Shown here: piece by piece, positions 1 through 11,922 of the stretch
Layout: each line of letters opens with the position of its first letter
How positions within the stretch are numbered: the stretch's first letter is position 1
Source: Turnera subulata
Taxonomy: Eukaryota; Streptophyta; Magnoliopsida; Malpighiales; Passifloraceae
DNA length: 64,000 nucleotides
Assembly (NCBI GenBank): GCA_028386065.3
Contig: JAKUCV010007828.1
Coordinates: 33,824 to 97,823, forward strand
Reading direction: 5' to 3'
The notes under the pieces: model-generated
What the model saw: only the letters and a program-made list of their open reading frames with translations
What the model was told of the DNA's origin: nothing
Databases searched by the model: none
Position numbers and translations under genes: made by a program

Positions 1-595
1 TGATATCCACTAGTGATCTCTATTTACTAAACAACAAAAAAGCTAGTGTTGCTTTTCAGTGACCCATTGCTGTCATCCCCAGCTAGCTCATCCATATCCC
101 CAAAAAACTGTTTTAGTGATCACCCGTATTATCTGCTTTGCTCAATGTACTACCCAGCTTATCTATGTGCTTACAGCTATGTATATCCTGGATAAAGCAA
201 GGTAATGATCCTGCTGATGTGAGATGCCATATTATAGTGATCGTCATCAGATCTTTGGATTATTCTGGCAACCTAGGAGGGGTCTTGTAGTAGTGTAGAA
301 GTAGAACTGTTGTAGTTCACAACTAACAAGGGACAAACACAAATTTGGGATCCACTTGTGGGCTTCGTTTTGCAAGCAGGGGAATAGCTCCAATGAAGGA
401 AATCTTTTTTCTTTTGGACCATTTTGGAGCTAACCATGAAAGTGTTGCAAGTTTTTTAGTATGCAATGTGGGCTTGCTCCTAGCTAGTTTGGGCTACCAA
501 TTCTCTTGCCGAACACAATATGTTCATATCAATTTCTATTAGTTCCTGGGCCAGAAATTGACTAGGATTTGACTAAACTGGAAAAATGAATGCAG
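1..595 (+). other. Intron of the NPF transporter gene (upstream exons lie outside the window)
   Basis: No coding segment resembling an NPF transporter is visible here in any frame. The stretch is AT-rich and ends in a good acceptor (tgcag at 591-595) directly before the coding exon. NPF genes commonly have a large last exon preceded by an intron, so this is read as that intron. The earlier exons must lie before position 1. Confidence 0.7.
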
Positions 596-1487
596 GTTTT
601 TAGACAAGGCCGCGATTGTGACAGAAGAAGACAATGTCAAACCAGGCCAGAAGCCCAACTTCTGGAGGCTAAACACAGTTCACAGAGTGGAAGAACTCAA
701 ATCTATTATCAGGATGGGGCCTATATGGGCAGCAGGAATTCTTCTAATCACAGCCTATGCCCAACAGAGTACATTTTCCCTAAAACAGGCCAAGTCCATG
801 GACAGGCACCTCACAAAATCCTTTCAAATCCCAGCTGGGTCTATGTCTGTCTTCACAATGACTTCCATGCTCATAACCATAGCCGTATATGATCGCATAC
901 TAGTCCCTTTATTCCGCAGACTTACAGGTCTTGAACGTGGCATAACCTTCTTGCACAGGATGGGAATTGGGTTTGTCATATCAGTATTTGCCACTCTGGT
1001 TGCTGGGTTCGTAGAGATCAAGCGAAAAGATGCAGCCATAGCTCACGGCCTCCTCGACTCTCACCAAACCATTCCCATCCCTGTCTTTTGGCTGGTGCCA
1101 CAATATTGCCTTCATGGAATAGCCGAGGCCTTTATGTCTATAGGGCATTTGGAGTTCTTCTATGATCAAGCACCTGAAAGCATGAGAAGCAGTGCCATGG
1201 CACTATTTTGGACCGCGATTTCGGTAGGGAACTACTTCAGTACGCTCTTGGTTACCTTAGTACACAAGTTTAGTGCTGGCCCTGATGGATCAAACTGGCT
1301 TCCTGATGACAACCTGAACAAGGGAAAGTTGGAGTACTTTTACTGGTTGATCACTTTGTTGCAAGTGGTTAATCTTATTTACTACTTAATATGTGCCAAG
1401 TTGTACACTTTTAAGCCAGTTCAGGTACATGTTAAGGAATCTAGCGAGTCTGAAGAAGGGGGATTGGAGCTTTCAAACAGGGCGTAG
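596..1487 (+). CDS. NPF3.1: NPF3.1-like nitrate/peptide transporter, last exon (C-terminal half)
   Basis: Proton-coupled transporter of the NRT1/PTR (NPF) family, an integral membrane protein of the major facilitator superfamily. The exon starts after the acceptor at 595 and carries one base of a split codon. It reads through FLDKAAIVTEED and stops at 1485-1487 (tag), giving about 296 residues, roughly half of a typical NPF protein of about 600 aa. Visible family hallmarks are the cytosolic stretch before TM7, SMDRHL, GLERGITFLHRMGIGF, IGHLEFFYDQAPESMRS and the conserved GSNWLPDDNLN loop before the last helices. About six hydrophobic helices (TM7-TM12) follow. The wording is closest, from memory, to Arabidopsis NPF3.1, which transports nitrate/nitrite and gibberellin. 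The substrate here is inferred. No frameshift or premature stop is seen. The N-terminal half, including the proton-coupling ExxER motif, is outside the window. Confidence 0.93.
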
Positions 1488-2945
1488 GCATATTTTAGGG
1501 GGGACTCGATGTAGCTTGGCAGAGTAACTAGGTACTGTACTTTGAATAAGAAATATATATGTTAGATATCATAGAATATTAGAATTCTGTGTAATTAGCT
1601 TAGTAGCAAAGGAAAAGAATATTTCTTATCGCTCAATTTTCCATAGTGGGGGCATCTTCATTTTATCTTATGGGAATAATACTGAACGAATTTAATTTTT
1701 CCAAGATACGATTCCAACTATAGAAAAAGCATTTGTTTTGACATGACAATAAAAGTGTATATATACGTAAACTTTAAGACTTTTAAGTTGCAGGATGATT
1801 AATTTATTGAGCTTTCTCGGGGTCATAGATACATAAATGATGTACATGTACAAGCCAAATTGTTGGTGGAGGCTTGGAGCACATGTGGTTGGGTGTATGT
1901 ATTGGAGGCATATACTAAAATAACGAGCTCAATTAAATCATACCACGCTTAAAAGTGGTTTTGTGCCAGCTCCTATCTGGGCCATAATCAGGTTTACCCA
2001 TTTTGACAACTCAAGTGATCACCAAGGTACAGCAAAGACATGACCCGTAATGAAACCAGGGACCTTAATTAGGTGGTCGACACAAGAATAGAACAACCGG
2101 ATATGATTTATAACCACCCAATCCACTTGGGGATTAGGAGTTTAATCACCTGCTATCTTGGCGTTGTATAGGTATGGGCTAAGGTTATTTGGTTTGTTTC
2201 TTCTTTTTTTTCTTTTGGTCAAGTGTTTCTTCTTTTTTTACTAACAAATTTGGTTTATTCGTTTCTTTTACTTTCTTGAACAAATTTGGTTTGTGTGTGC
2301 CTGTGCTAGGCATTTTACCCCCCTTATTTTTGACTCAGAGAAACAAAACGAAGCATTTACTGTTAAGGCGGCGCACCATAATAAAATTTTCCCCGAGAGA
2401 AAAGACCCAAGATTGACCGACTCTTCTTCCTTCAGGTACTCACCAAAAATAAATATATTTCTCTCATAAATTATTAAAAAAGGGTTTCTTTTCAAAAAAA
2501 AAAAATAGGTTCTCTCTAAATTCTCTTTTTTATTTGTCTGGTTGACCGCATCTCCAGCTAAATTTCACTACCATTGCCAAAAGTAGTATGCCTCACAATT
2601 CCACGTTTTATTCCTTTCATCAACTGAAGAAGAGAGGCAACATAGACACCGCCATCCAACAATATTATTATTCCGATTCTCTTTCAGTTTTTTCTCCAAC
2701 TTCCAATCAAACTTGACAATCCCAACTTCCTCCCCCTTTCAAACTTCCCCTTCACTTTCTTTCTTTCCCTTTGGTTTGACAAATTCAAATGCCAAAACAC
2801 CACCAATAAGAACCCATAAAGCACGCAAAAGAAAACTGAAACGGAGAAACATCCGGGCACCGCAACACCACCATCATCATCAACAACCGAAAACGGCAAA
2901 ATCGATCCGCCGTCGCAGAAAAAACCCACCACCATAAAGCCCACA
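1488..2945. other. Intergenic: NPF 3' UTR and promoter/leader of the lipid-transfer gene
   Basis: AT-rich sequence without a supported gene. The first part is the 3' UTR of the transporter. From about 2690 to 2945 the sequence becomes C/A-rich and purine-poor, typical of a plant 5' leader ahead of the ATG at 2946. Short poly-T and poly-A runs occur at about 2195-2240 and 2490-2510. No transposon ends were recognised. Confidence 0.6.
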
Positions 2946-4422
2946 ATGACGACGGCGAAGGCCAAGGCCAAGACGCCCCTGTCGTCGGTTGCCGAGGCGT
3001 TCGAGGAGCTGGCGGAATGCGTAAAATCCCAAGGGAAGAATGGCTCGCAGAATACCACGGAAGGGAACAACAACAAACAACATAAACCGGAGCTTGAACT
3101 GGAGACTTTCTGCGATGCATGTTCTTTGGTCTCTGTTCTCTTCAGCTCCCTTGGCCTCGCTTTTAAATTCGCGGAATGTGAATATGTTGCAAAGGTTCGT
3201 TCTTTGCATTCCCCTCCCCTGAAAGTTTCGTTCTTTGCTGTTGTTTGTTAACTCTTATTGAGACAATTTGATGCGTTCAGGTGGGAAGTCTCCTGGAAGC
3301 ATCGAAGAAGGTCAATACTTTACAGACAATAATTGATCTGGATGTTGCAAATGGCTCGGTTAGGACAGCGGGCAGCCATTCTCGTAATCTGCGTCGAGTT
3401 AGACAGGGTCTTGACTTGATCAGGGCTTTGTTCGAGCAATTCTTGGCAAATGAGTATGCTCCTAATAAATTTGCTTTCCTATTCTTTATCTTTCCTACTT
3501 TTCCGTACCATGTCAAGTTATTTGCTCTGTTGATGATGGAGAATGTGTTAACTTACCCATTTGCCATTCCAATGATCCAATCGTTTTGCATTGCGTTTGG
3601 TATGTGATGCATCAGAAATAATGCAGTTTAAGCTCTGGCTTTGCTATGGTGTCATGGTTGAGAAATCTGATTTCTTTTTATTCTTCTCTTTTGGTGGGTT
3701 TGTTGATTGTAGTGAGCCCTCTTTAAAGAATGCTGCTACGGTAGCTTATTCACAAGTCTGTGCACCATTCCACACCTGGACAGTCAGGACAGCTGTTTAT
3801 GCCGGGATGTATACTCTGCCATCTAGGGATCAACTTCTGCAGAATCTCGATGAAACTGGTGAGTACAAGTCAACTTGCACTAAAAATATGTCTTATATGT
3901 TATCTTTTGGTTCATTTTTTTAGTGCATATACTTCCCAATTCTATGGCATGTTGCATAGCACATGAAATGAATTTAAGATTATAACAGTCAGATGACTAC
4001 TAAGGTTCTGTAATGGAGAGGCAACTTATTTAAAGGAAGGTTAATCTGCAGTTTGTTTTGATATGAAGATAGTTGTAGCTAAAGCTTGAATCGGTTGTGG
4101 CCTAAGTTCTTGAAATGTCTTCTAACTAATGCACTATACTGACAAACATTTAAGAAATATATTGATTTATCCATTATTTGCAGTTTTCATGTTAATGATG
4201 TAGCGTTAAGTTCACCAATAGAGCTACAAAGAAACACATAAGTACGAATGTCTGATTGGAATTCTTGTCTTCTCCTGGGGACCTCTAAAGCATTTTTCTG
4301 TTAATGTTCTTGCAGATAAATCAGCAGAGAAGAAAATGAGAAGGTACATCAAAGCCTCACTTCCAGTTATCCAGTATATTGACGAGCTTTACACATCAAG
4401 GAATATCAGCTTGGACTGGTAA
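2946..4422 (+). CDS. ACD11-family glycolipid-transfer-fold protein (sphingolipid/ceramide-1-phosphate transfer)
   Basis: Soluble GLTP-fold protein predicted to move sphingolipids, probably ceramide-1-phosphate, between membranes. ACD11 of Arabidopsis, the best-known member, restrains cell death. Four exons join in frame with GT-AG introns: 2946-3194, 3281-3453, 3713-3858, 4316-4422. They encode 224 aa, slightly longer than ACD11 (206). Visible landmarks are FCDACSLVSVLFSSLGLAFKFAE (about 55-77), YVAK (80-83), SHSRNLRRVRQGLD (115-128), APFHTWTVRTAVYAGMYTLP (158-177) and the C-terminal SLDW. Arg118, Arg122, Lys83 and His161 line up with the head-group residues I recall for ACD11 (Arg99, Arg103, Lys64, His143). 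The position of its Asp60 is Glu79 here, so this is more likely a paralogue of ACD11 than ACD11 itself. The ATG is preceded by an untranslated C/A-rich leader with no in-frame upstream extension. Confidence 0.93.
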
Positions 4423-5557
4423 ATTATTTTCCCGAGGACGGTCGGATAATGCACAAATTCCTTCCACCTGAAGCAGTAACCTTTGTACCAAAAGAGAACA
4501 GCAGTTACTCAGATTGAACCTGCTGTTTGCAAATCAATAGCTGCTGATTTGTATAGCATTCATTTCTATTAGCCAGTTGTTCGGATGTATTAGCTTTGAG
4601 CTGGCTGTTGCGTGATGCTCTTCAGTAGACTGCATGAGTTGTACATAAACAGTTCCATTCGAAACAATAAACATTTACAATACAATTTTCCTAGTTGGAT
4701 CTACAGCTCAAAGTTGAGGCTAAGGCAACATAATCATAGTTGGTGACCATCCAGTAGTCATAAATTAATCCAAGTTGCTCTGCGTCTTCCTAAGAGCACT
4801 ACCGGACGCAATTCTATCTGAAAGAGACAAAAACTATTGTCCTTTACAGGGTTTCTGGTGGTGATTGTCTCGTTGCAAATTATTGTCCTTTATAGATATC
4901 AAATTATTCTAAAGGCAAGCAATCCATCCTTCAACAGCAACCGAATAGGGAATGCCAACAATGACAAACGGTTTTCTCTATTAACTCTCTTGTCATTCCA
5001 ACCCCTTATCTTTGTCCTTAGTAAGCAAGAGCTTTTACTGTGGTAAACAGTGAGAATTAGAAAGATGACCAGACTCGTTTTTTTTACACTTTACGGAATT
5101 GACTCAAGTAGTTCCACGGTGCTCCTTATGGGATCAATTGTAGCATACATAGTTTGCAGTTTGCACAGCTTTAGGATCGAATGATGTAGGGGAAGCTCTT
5201 GAGACTTGCATTGAAGTAATCCTTTAACGACCAGTGGAGCACTTAGAAATTATCTCATCCTCATACCATTCATTTTTGGCATAAGGATTTACAATACACT
5301 GTCTAAAACTTCCAAGAACTTCTGTTATTTTTTTTACCGTGTCTATAATATCTACTCAACATGGACCTTGCATGGTAATCAAAACTCTTACAAAATTCAA
5401 AACCAAGGAAATTACAACACAAGCATAATATCACAGGGACGACTGCAAAACCGTAGCTTCTCGATCTGCTGAAGTGACACCATCTCATCTACCACCCAAG
5501 AATAGAAACTCAATGACAACTGCACTTCACTCTCCATAAGAAAACCAAAACGCCAAT
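4423..5557. other. Convergent 3' intergenic region
   Basis: Lies between the stop of the GLTP-fold gene (+) and the stop of LTA2 (-), so it contains both 3' UTRs. No coding similarity, repeat or transposon end was recognised. Confidence 0.6.
4666..4671 (+). terminator. Candidate poly(A) signal AATAAA of the GLTP-fold gene
   Basis: A canonical AATAAA hexamer lies 244 bases after the stop codon, in an A/T-rich stretch, on the coding strand. This is a plausible plant near-upstream polyadenylation element. The actual cleavage site cannot be read from sequence alone. Confidence 0.45.
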
Positions 5558-8500
5558 CTACAACGTCAGGCTTTCTGGGTTCTCAATGATCTTTGAGAAA
5601 GTCTGAAGGAATGCAGCCAAGTCAGCACCATAGACTATCCGATGATCAGCTGTGACGTTCACCTGTAAACAGCAAAAACCATTTAGAAATAACGTCCTAC
5701 AGAATACCAAACCAGCAAGAAAGTTTTGTAGATGCAAAGGGTTAGTTGATGATGATTGAGATGTGATTCGATAATAGCAATGCACAAATTAGCAAACCAG
5801 TAAGTCCAAACAGGAGCTTCAAGGACCCACAGCCAGCATAGTAATTAAATAGGCAGCTAAAAACAGAACACGTCCAAAATTAGAGGGATAAATCTGCCAA
5901 CATTGGCTGTCAGAAAGGAAGTAGCGATTGGGAAGCTAATCCAAGCATCAGCAGGACAGAAATCACAAAGCAATAAGTTTTCAGTAAGCATTATCTACCA
6001 ACAGTACATTCCATTCCAATGTCCAGACAATAAGGTTTTAAGAGATGCACGAAACCCATATTCGATTGCTGCCACCACTCAACATCTTGTCTCCCTAATA
6101 CTGGCAAAGGCAGCATTATCTCTGCCCTTTCCCTTTGTACCCTCGTTATTCAACACACTAGGCCTCAAGCCCTTTCAAAAGCTTCTACTCTCCCCAGAAA
6201 AGATCAAATAATCGCTAGATTCGCTAGGATATAGCATCAATTCATGCAAAACATTGAATGACAATCTGCCTCTTTATATGTGAGGATAGAATCAGCGCAG
6301 CAGCCATTGCCAACTTTAAGATTCAAGGACAAAGAAATAAATAGGAATAATCCACGAGTGATTTTAGCCCAAGGAAAAAAATAGCCAAAGGGTTCCCACT
6401 AGAGTCATAATGTAACCACCTTAACAAATGGTCAAACTGCTAAAACATGATAACTATAACAATAAACTGTGATGTGTTAACCATAAAATACATACGTTTA
6501 CAAACAGAGTAGCAACTGGGTTGTACATTCTCATTCCAGCTATCTCTAAGAATAAGCTATGAGATGCCTACAGATCGTTTCTGAACTACTACCACCTTCT
6601 AATAGTATATACTTTGCAATTATAGCTAATGAAGTACAGGTCATATTCAGGAAAAGGTCAACAAAATTACTTAAAATTGTCTACAAAATGTAAGCGGCAG
6701 ACCAAAAGCAACATATTCTTTTCAGCCGAAAGTACAGTTAAGATTTGGTTGCTGCAGCTTACATTGTCATGATGGTGTTATTAGCGAACAATATATTAGA
6801 AGTAACCATAATAATTTCAAGTTAATTTTTTTGTAATCTATGTATTCTTTCTTTACTTGCATCCAATAGATGGAAATTGACTAAGCAATGAAAATTTAAC
6901 GCACCAGCATTTTGCTTTTAACGCTGAAATATCCATCTGCATCAGCCACCACGGTTGGTTTTGATGCTCCAACAGCCATTATTGCTCCCTGAATATTCAA
7001 TCCAATATTGAGCAAAGGCAGGAAGATCATAGGACGTTTTCATTAACTGAGAGAACCATCCATCAACACTCACCTGGCCAGGTGGAAGAATAGCATCAAA
7101 TCTATCTACCCCAAACATTCCCAAATTGGACAGAGTGAAGGTTCCTGCATAAAAAAACAGCAAATCTCTTATGCTTCTAAACATATCCAAAAGTACCAGA
7201 ATCACCAAGAACTAAGAAAGAATAAAACAGTTCATGCACAGAAGGAGAGGTCATATAGTAAGAACCTGAGTTATATTCCTGAGGTTGGAGCTGCTTTGCT
7301 CTCGCTTTCTCCACCAACTCTTTCCACTTCTGAGATAACAGGTACAGGTCCAACTACGAACCAAGAATGAAAAAATTAACCAACTTAAAGTGAATACTTT
7401 TCTTTCTCCAATTACAATAGCACAAGAACAATGTTGCACAAAATAACAACGGTGGTGATACCTTATCTGCATCCTGAAGAACAGGGGTTATTAGCCCACC
7501 ATTGATTGCCACTGCGACTGCAATGTTAATGTTACTGTTATAAGTGAAGCTCTTTCCATCTTTACAACTAGCATTCACAACCGGGTGCTGTGCAAGCGCC
7601 ATTGCCGCTGCCTTTGCCAGCAATGCGGTCATGGTCACACCCTTTGGTTTCACCTGCCAAACAAACCATTAAAATCCAAACTAAAACCGTCAATATCGAA
7701 TTACAAAGATACAATCAAGCTGACCAAATTGAACAATTCCATTTACAAAAATGTACCTTCTCGTACAGTGCATCTAGAGCATCAGTAGCCACCGGATACC
7801 CAACCCGAAAAGTGGGGACGGAAAGACTCTCCACCATATTCTTCGACACTGCAGCTTGCATTGTCGTGAAAGGGACGACCGTAGACCCCGGAAGCGGCGG
7901 AGGAGCAGGAGCCGAAGCGGGAGCTTTAGCTGGAGCAGCAGCAGCCGCCGGAGCAGGAGCAGGAGGCGGGGGAGGCGCGCTCTTCTTTATCCCAGCAGCA
8001 GCCTCCACGTCAGCAGGCGTTATCCTCCCATACGGCCCCGTTCCAACCACCTTATTAATATCCACCTTGTGCTGCTTCGCCAACTTCTTCGCAAATGGGG
8101 TGGCCACAGTCTTCCTCGGACCCTCCGCCGCAGGCGGAGCAGCAGCAGCAGCAGCCGCTGGAGCGGGAGTGGAAGTGGAAGTAGCCGGGGGAGGAGGAGG
8201 AGGAGGACTGGGAGCAGCAGGAGCGGAACCGGAGCTCTTAGCGGCGGCATTGGCCTTGGCCTTGGCCTCGGCGACTTCGGCCTCGGTCTCGGCGAGGAGG
8301 CCAATAGGGGCGCCGACGGGGGCGGACTCGCCCTCAGGGACGACGATGGCGGCGAGGATGCCGTCGTAGAAGGTCTCGACGTCCATGTCGGCCTTGTCGG
8401 ACTCGACGACGACGACGCTCTCGCCCTTGGAGAGGACGTCGCCCTCGGATTTGATCCAGGAGACGATCTTGCCCTCGGTCATGGTGGAACTGAGGGCGGG

Positions 8501-8656
8501 CATGAAGATCTCCCTGATCTTGGCCTTGATTCGGGAGGGATTCGCATTCCTCCTCCCCCGGCTGCGTAACACGAGAGGACGGAAATGGAAGGGAGAGGGA
8601 GAGGAAGAAGAGGAGAGGGAGAGTTTCGCGATGAATGTGGAGGTGGAGGAAGCCAT
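5558..8656 (-). CDS. LTA2: Plastid pyruvate dehydrogenase E2 (dihydrolipoyl acetyltransferase, LTA2-like)
   Basis: E2 core of the chloroplast pyruvate dehydrogenase complex. It transfers acetyl groups from lipoyl-lysine to CoA and supplies acetyl-CoA for fatty acid synthesis. Six exons join in frame: 8656-7757, 7653-7462, 7353-7266, 7144-7074, 6988-6905, 5662-5558. They give 479 aa, almost the size I recall for Arabidopsis LTA2 (480). Order of parts: Ser-rich transit peptide (about 1-45); lipoyl domain with ESDKADMD, Lys88 being the lipoylation site; Ala/Pro-rich swinging linker; peripheral subunit-binding domain (about 180-223, with VVGTGPYGRITPADVE); second linker; acetyltransferase domain to the end, with TFTLSNLGMFGVDRFDAILPPGQ and the active-site segment TADHRIVYGAD. 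Catalytic His is residue 452. Tyr456 replaces the Asp found in the canonical HxxxDG motif, as I recall for other plastid E2s. Exon 1 is far more GC-rich than its surroundings because of the Ala/Pro codons. Confidence 0.95.
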
Positions 8657-11600
8657 CAAAAATGTGATTGGGAGGAGGAGGAGGAGGAAGTGTGTGTGCG
8701 TGTGTGCTTGGGGTTAGTGAAAGAGAGAGGGGGAGAGGGAGAGTAGAAGAGGGAAAGTTGGGGGCGGAGAAGACGAGGAAGAGTTGGTTGGAGGAAGTTG
8801 TTTACATCGCCTACTGTGCTCTTTTTCTGCATTTGTTTAGTCGTCAAGGTTGTTAACAGTCAAATTGTCTTTTGGCTCGCTTTTCTCAACTTTCTTTTTT
8901 CTTTTTCTTTTTTTCTCTGATTGTGTTCGAATACGCCGTAGATTGTAGAATGTTTTCATCGTGACATTGTAATTAAAAAAAAAACGTTAATAGATACAAT
9001 TTTGAGCTTATGTTCAGTTTTTCTATTCTAAAAAACGTTGTTAAAAACGTTAGGATTTTTCAAAATTAATTATATGTGAATTGTAAAGTTAGGAACCCGG
9101 GGGGGTCATTCCTTTTGGTGAGTTTGATAATGAAATAGTTGGTTTTTTTCGTTTCCATTCGGTATTTCAAGCTTTATCCCATACTTATCTCAATACACTT
9201 CAAGTCTCAAGTCTAACTATGGTGGGGGTGAATCTTTCGATGAGCATTTTCTACATAGAAGGATCCGAATTAGAAATTTTAATTAAGCGAAACTAAATAA
9301 TTTATCACTTAAATAATTTCACATGAAAGATATGTGAGTTGATATATAATGTATTTGTCTAGAGTAACCCAATACCATATGAATTTATCAATCGTTGAGC
9401 AAAAGCTTAAGAGAGTTAATGGTTATTTTTTAAAATGCTCTCGACAGGTAATTGTTCACTGTCTTCCTCATTCACCATTTTCATGCTTTTACACCCACAA
9501 TCTTTTAGATTCAGTAAACCGTACAAGTTCAATTACACAATCAAAAAAAATCCAAACCTAATTATTTAGGAAATAAAGGGCCGAGACCTTCATAAATGCT
9601 CCCAAAGTCTGAATAGTAACCATTGTCTTCTTTTGTCCTCCTTCATCATCTCCTCTCATCTAATGTTTACCATCCTTTAACGAACACCAATTGATTTTTT
9701 CGTACCTGATTTCTATAAAGATTTGAGGCTCATCATACTCTTCCTTTAGTGGAGATTTTGAGCAAAAGAACACCAAGTGTTCGATGGAATGTTTCAACCT
9801 AGTGTGGATATTACACCTTCCTCTTAAGGTTTAGTGGTTTGTCAAAATTCACAAAGTTTTGCTTGGGGCGTTGCCATTGTTGGATGGGCCTTAGAAGCAA
9901 CAGTGACAGTGGCAACGGCAGAAGAGTGAACGTCGGTGATGACAGCGGTAGTGACGACGGCGAAGGTGATGACACCAATCCTATTCGGGTCTTGTTTGCG
10001 GTTGAACCTCAAGTCCCACTTGGTGAAATTTGGCTTAATAACAAGACTTCCAAGATCAAATGTTGAACTTGAAAGGCATTAATATAACTTCATGAAATTT
10101 GGGATTTGGGGACCTCGCTGGTATTAACCAGTATTAGATCGTCCAATTTTCGTTGATTAGGTAAAATGTTAATGGCCTACACTTGAAATTTGAGCCGGGA
10201 ACAGATATCTTCTCCCTCAGCCATGTCTATCTTCTCATTAATTATATGTCTTTTATTTTAGGTCGTTGTATTTGACAATTATATTTCAATTTATATTTGT
10301 AGTCGGGCTTATATTTGTCAGTGCATGCATTAGGTCTATATGCTATGTACTCATGTTTTTATTATGTGCCATGCTGGAAAAAAAAAAAGACAAGATGAAT
10401 TTGTGATACAAGATGTGTGTGAGGTGAAGTAATCATTAAACATTCAAGATTGATTGGTTCACCCAATATTATTTCACACATAAATATTAATATCAAATAA
10501 TGTATATTTACTGAATTTGACTTGCAGGTTCAACAACGAATCAGCCTTGAGTCGGATTCTCAAATCAATTCTTATCAAAATTGGTTGAAGCCGTGTAAAA
10601 AATAATTAAAATTGTGAATTGTAATCAAAATTGATTCAACAACAAGTTTGTGTTTGGGTTAATGATTTGTCCGTGTTGATAGAAGAGGAAAGCCCACGGC
10701 CAATTAGACTGAAACTAGCCCACGGATCTGAACTCGACGAATATTATCCCACCATTCCAAGCCCAGTATCCAAAATTGCCGACATGGGCCACTGTAGAAG
10801 CCCAATCGAATGAGGATCAATCTGCTCAAAAGCAAAACTGCGGATATGGAGCACCGAGCACTACAGAAGCCCAAGAGAACTATAATCAATTTGCTCTTCT
10901 TTTTTTTTTTTTTTTCTATGCAATGCATTAAGTTGACTAAAAATATTATGCGAATCACTTTACAAAAGACATGCAAGGGTACCTTTAGTTTAACTCAATT
11001 TTTTTTTTTTTGATTGGAAGTTTAACTCAATTTTAGTTGGCGAACTATGATTTGAATGAAACTATAAGGAATTTTTTTAAGTTTCTTTGAGTATGCAGTG
11101 AATTCTTGGTATGCGGAATATTAAATTGACCCATGAAGTATTAATTTAATTTCTCTCAAATTTTAATTTACTGGGCCATATTTTAATTATAATCCAAACC
11201 ACACGTTATAGATGAAACATAAATCAAAAGTGGAACCAATTTGACATGTCAAATTTATAGTTCAATACCAAATTGGAGTTCAACGATGATTTTAGTTGTG
11301 TGTACCAAATTGGGAGTGTCAAATTATACTTTCTCCTATAGAGATGACAAGTATTGGAATTAGCAAATTGTTGTGGACTTCTTTGTTCTGTGGGAAGAAG
11401 ACCCTGTCTACATCAAACGAGTATATTCAAAGATGCCAAGGCGGGGAGAAAAATTGGAACTTGGAAATACCACCTATTCCGCACTTGGTTAGAATTTCAG
11501 ACTAGGCTGCGCTTGACTAGTATGTCAAAGTCAAATCTCGACGCGTTTAGCATATGCAAAACTAGGAGCGTGGACAAAAAAGTGCAGACTTCAGGAAATC

Positions 11601-11922
11601 TTCAGGAAATAACCGAAATCCAACAGGTTTAATCCCTAATGCGACACAAGTGAATCGTATAAAGTGAAATAAAAGAGAAAAAGAAGAGTTCATATATATC
11701 TACTGTTTTTCTCTTTGGTCATAACATCTATATCACACTTAAAAAAGGTACTAAAACACCATAAATTTATCATTAAGTACAAACATTACCAATTTAATAA
11801 GACATCATGATCAATAAACGCACTCCTCGTTTTAATATGCACGTCTCCTAATTTAATTTATTTTTTAGTATAGTTTCCTCCACATACAACGAATGTTGTA
11901 ATTTAGCACATATAATAACATT
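8657..11922. other. Intergenic upstream of LTA2; no gene supported
   Basis: Positions 8657-8860 form the LTA2 leader/promoter: CT-rich on the gene strand, with a GGA-repeat block and a GT-repeat block at 8670-8710. The rest is AT-rich with poly-A/T tracts (about 8966, 10378, 10895, 11000). Short open frames here (for example 9839-10066) show no family motif and no splice context. No clear transposon termini were found, although decayed repeats are likely. Confidence 0.55.

Noticed and set aside
7590..8569. Long open frames on the plus strand (up to 259 residues, Ala/Gly- or Arg/Ser-rich)
   Set aside because: They are antisense shadows of the GC-rich Ala/Pro linker of LTA2 exon 1. No family motif, start context or splice logic supports them.
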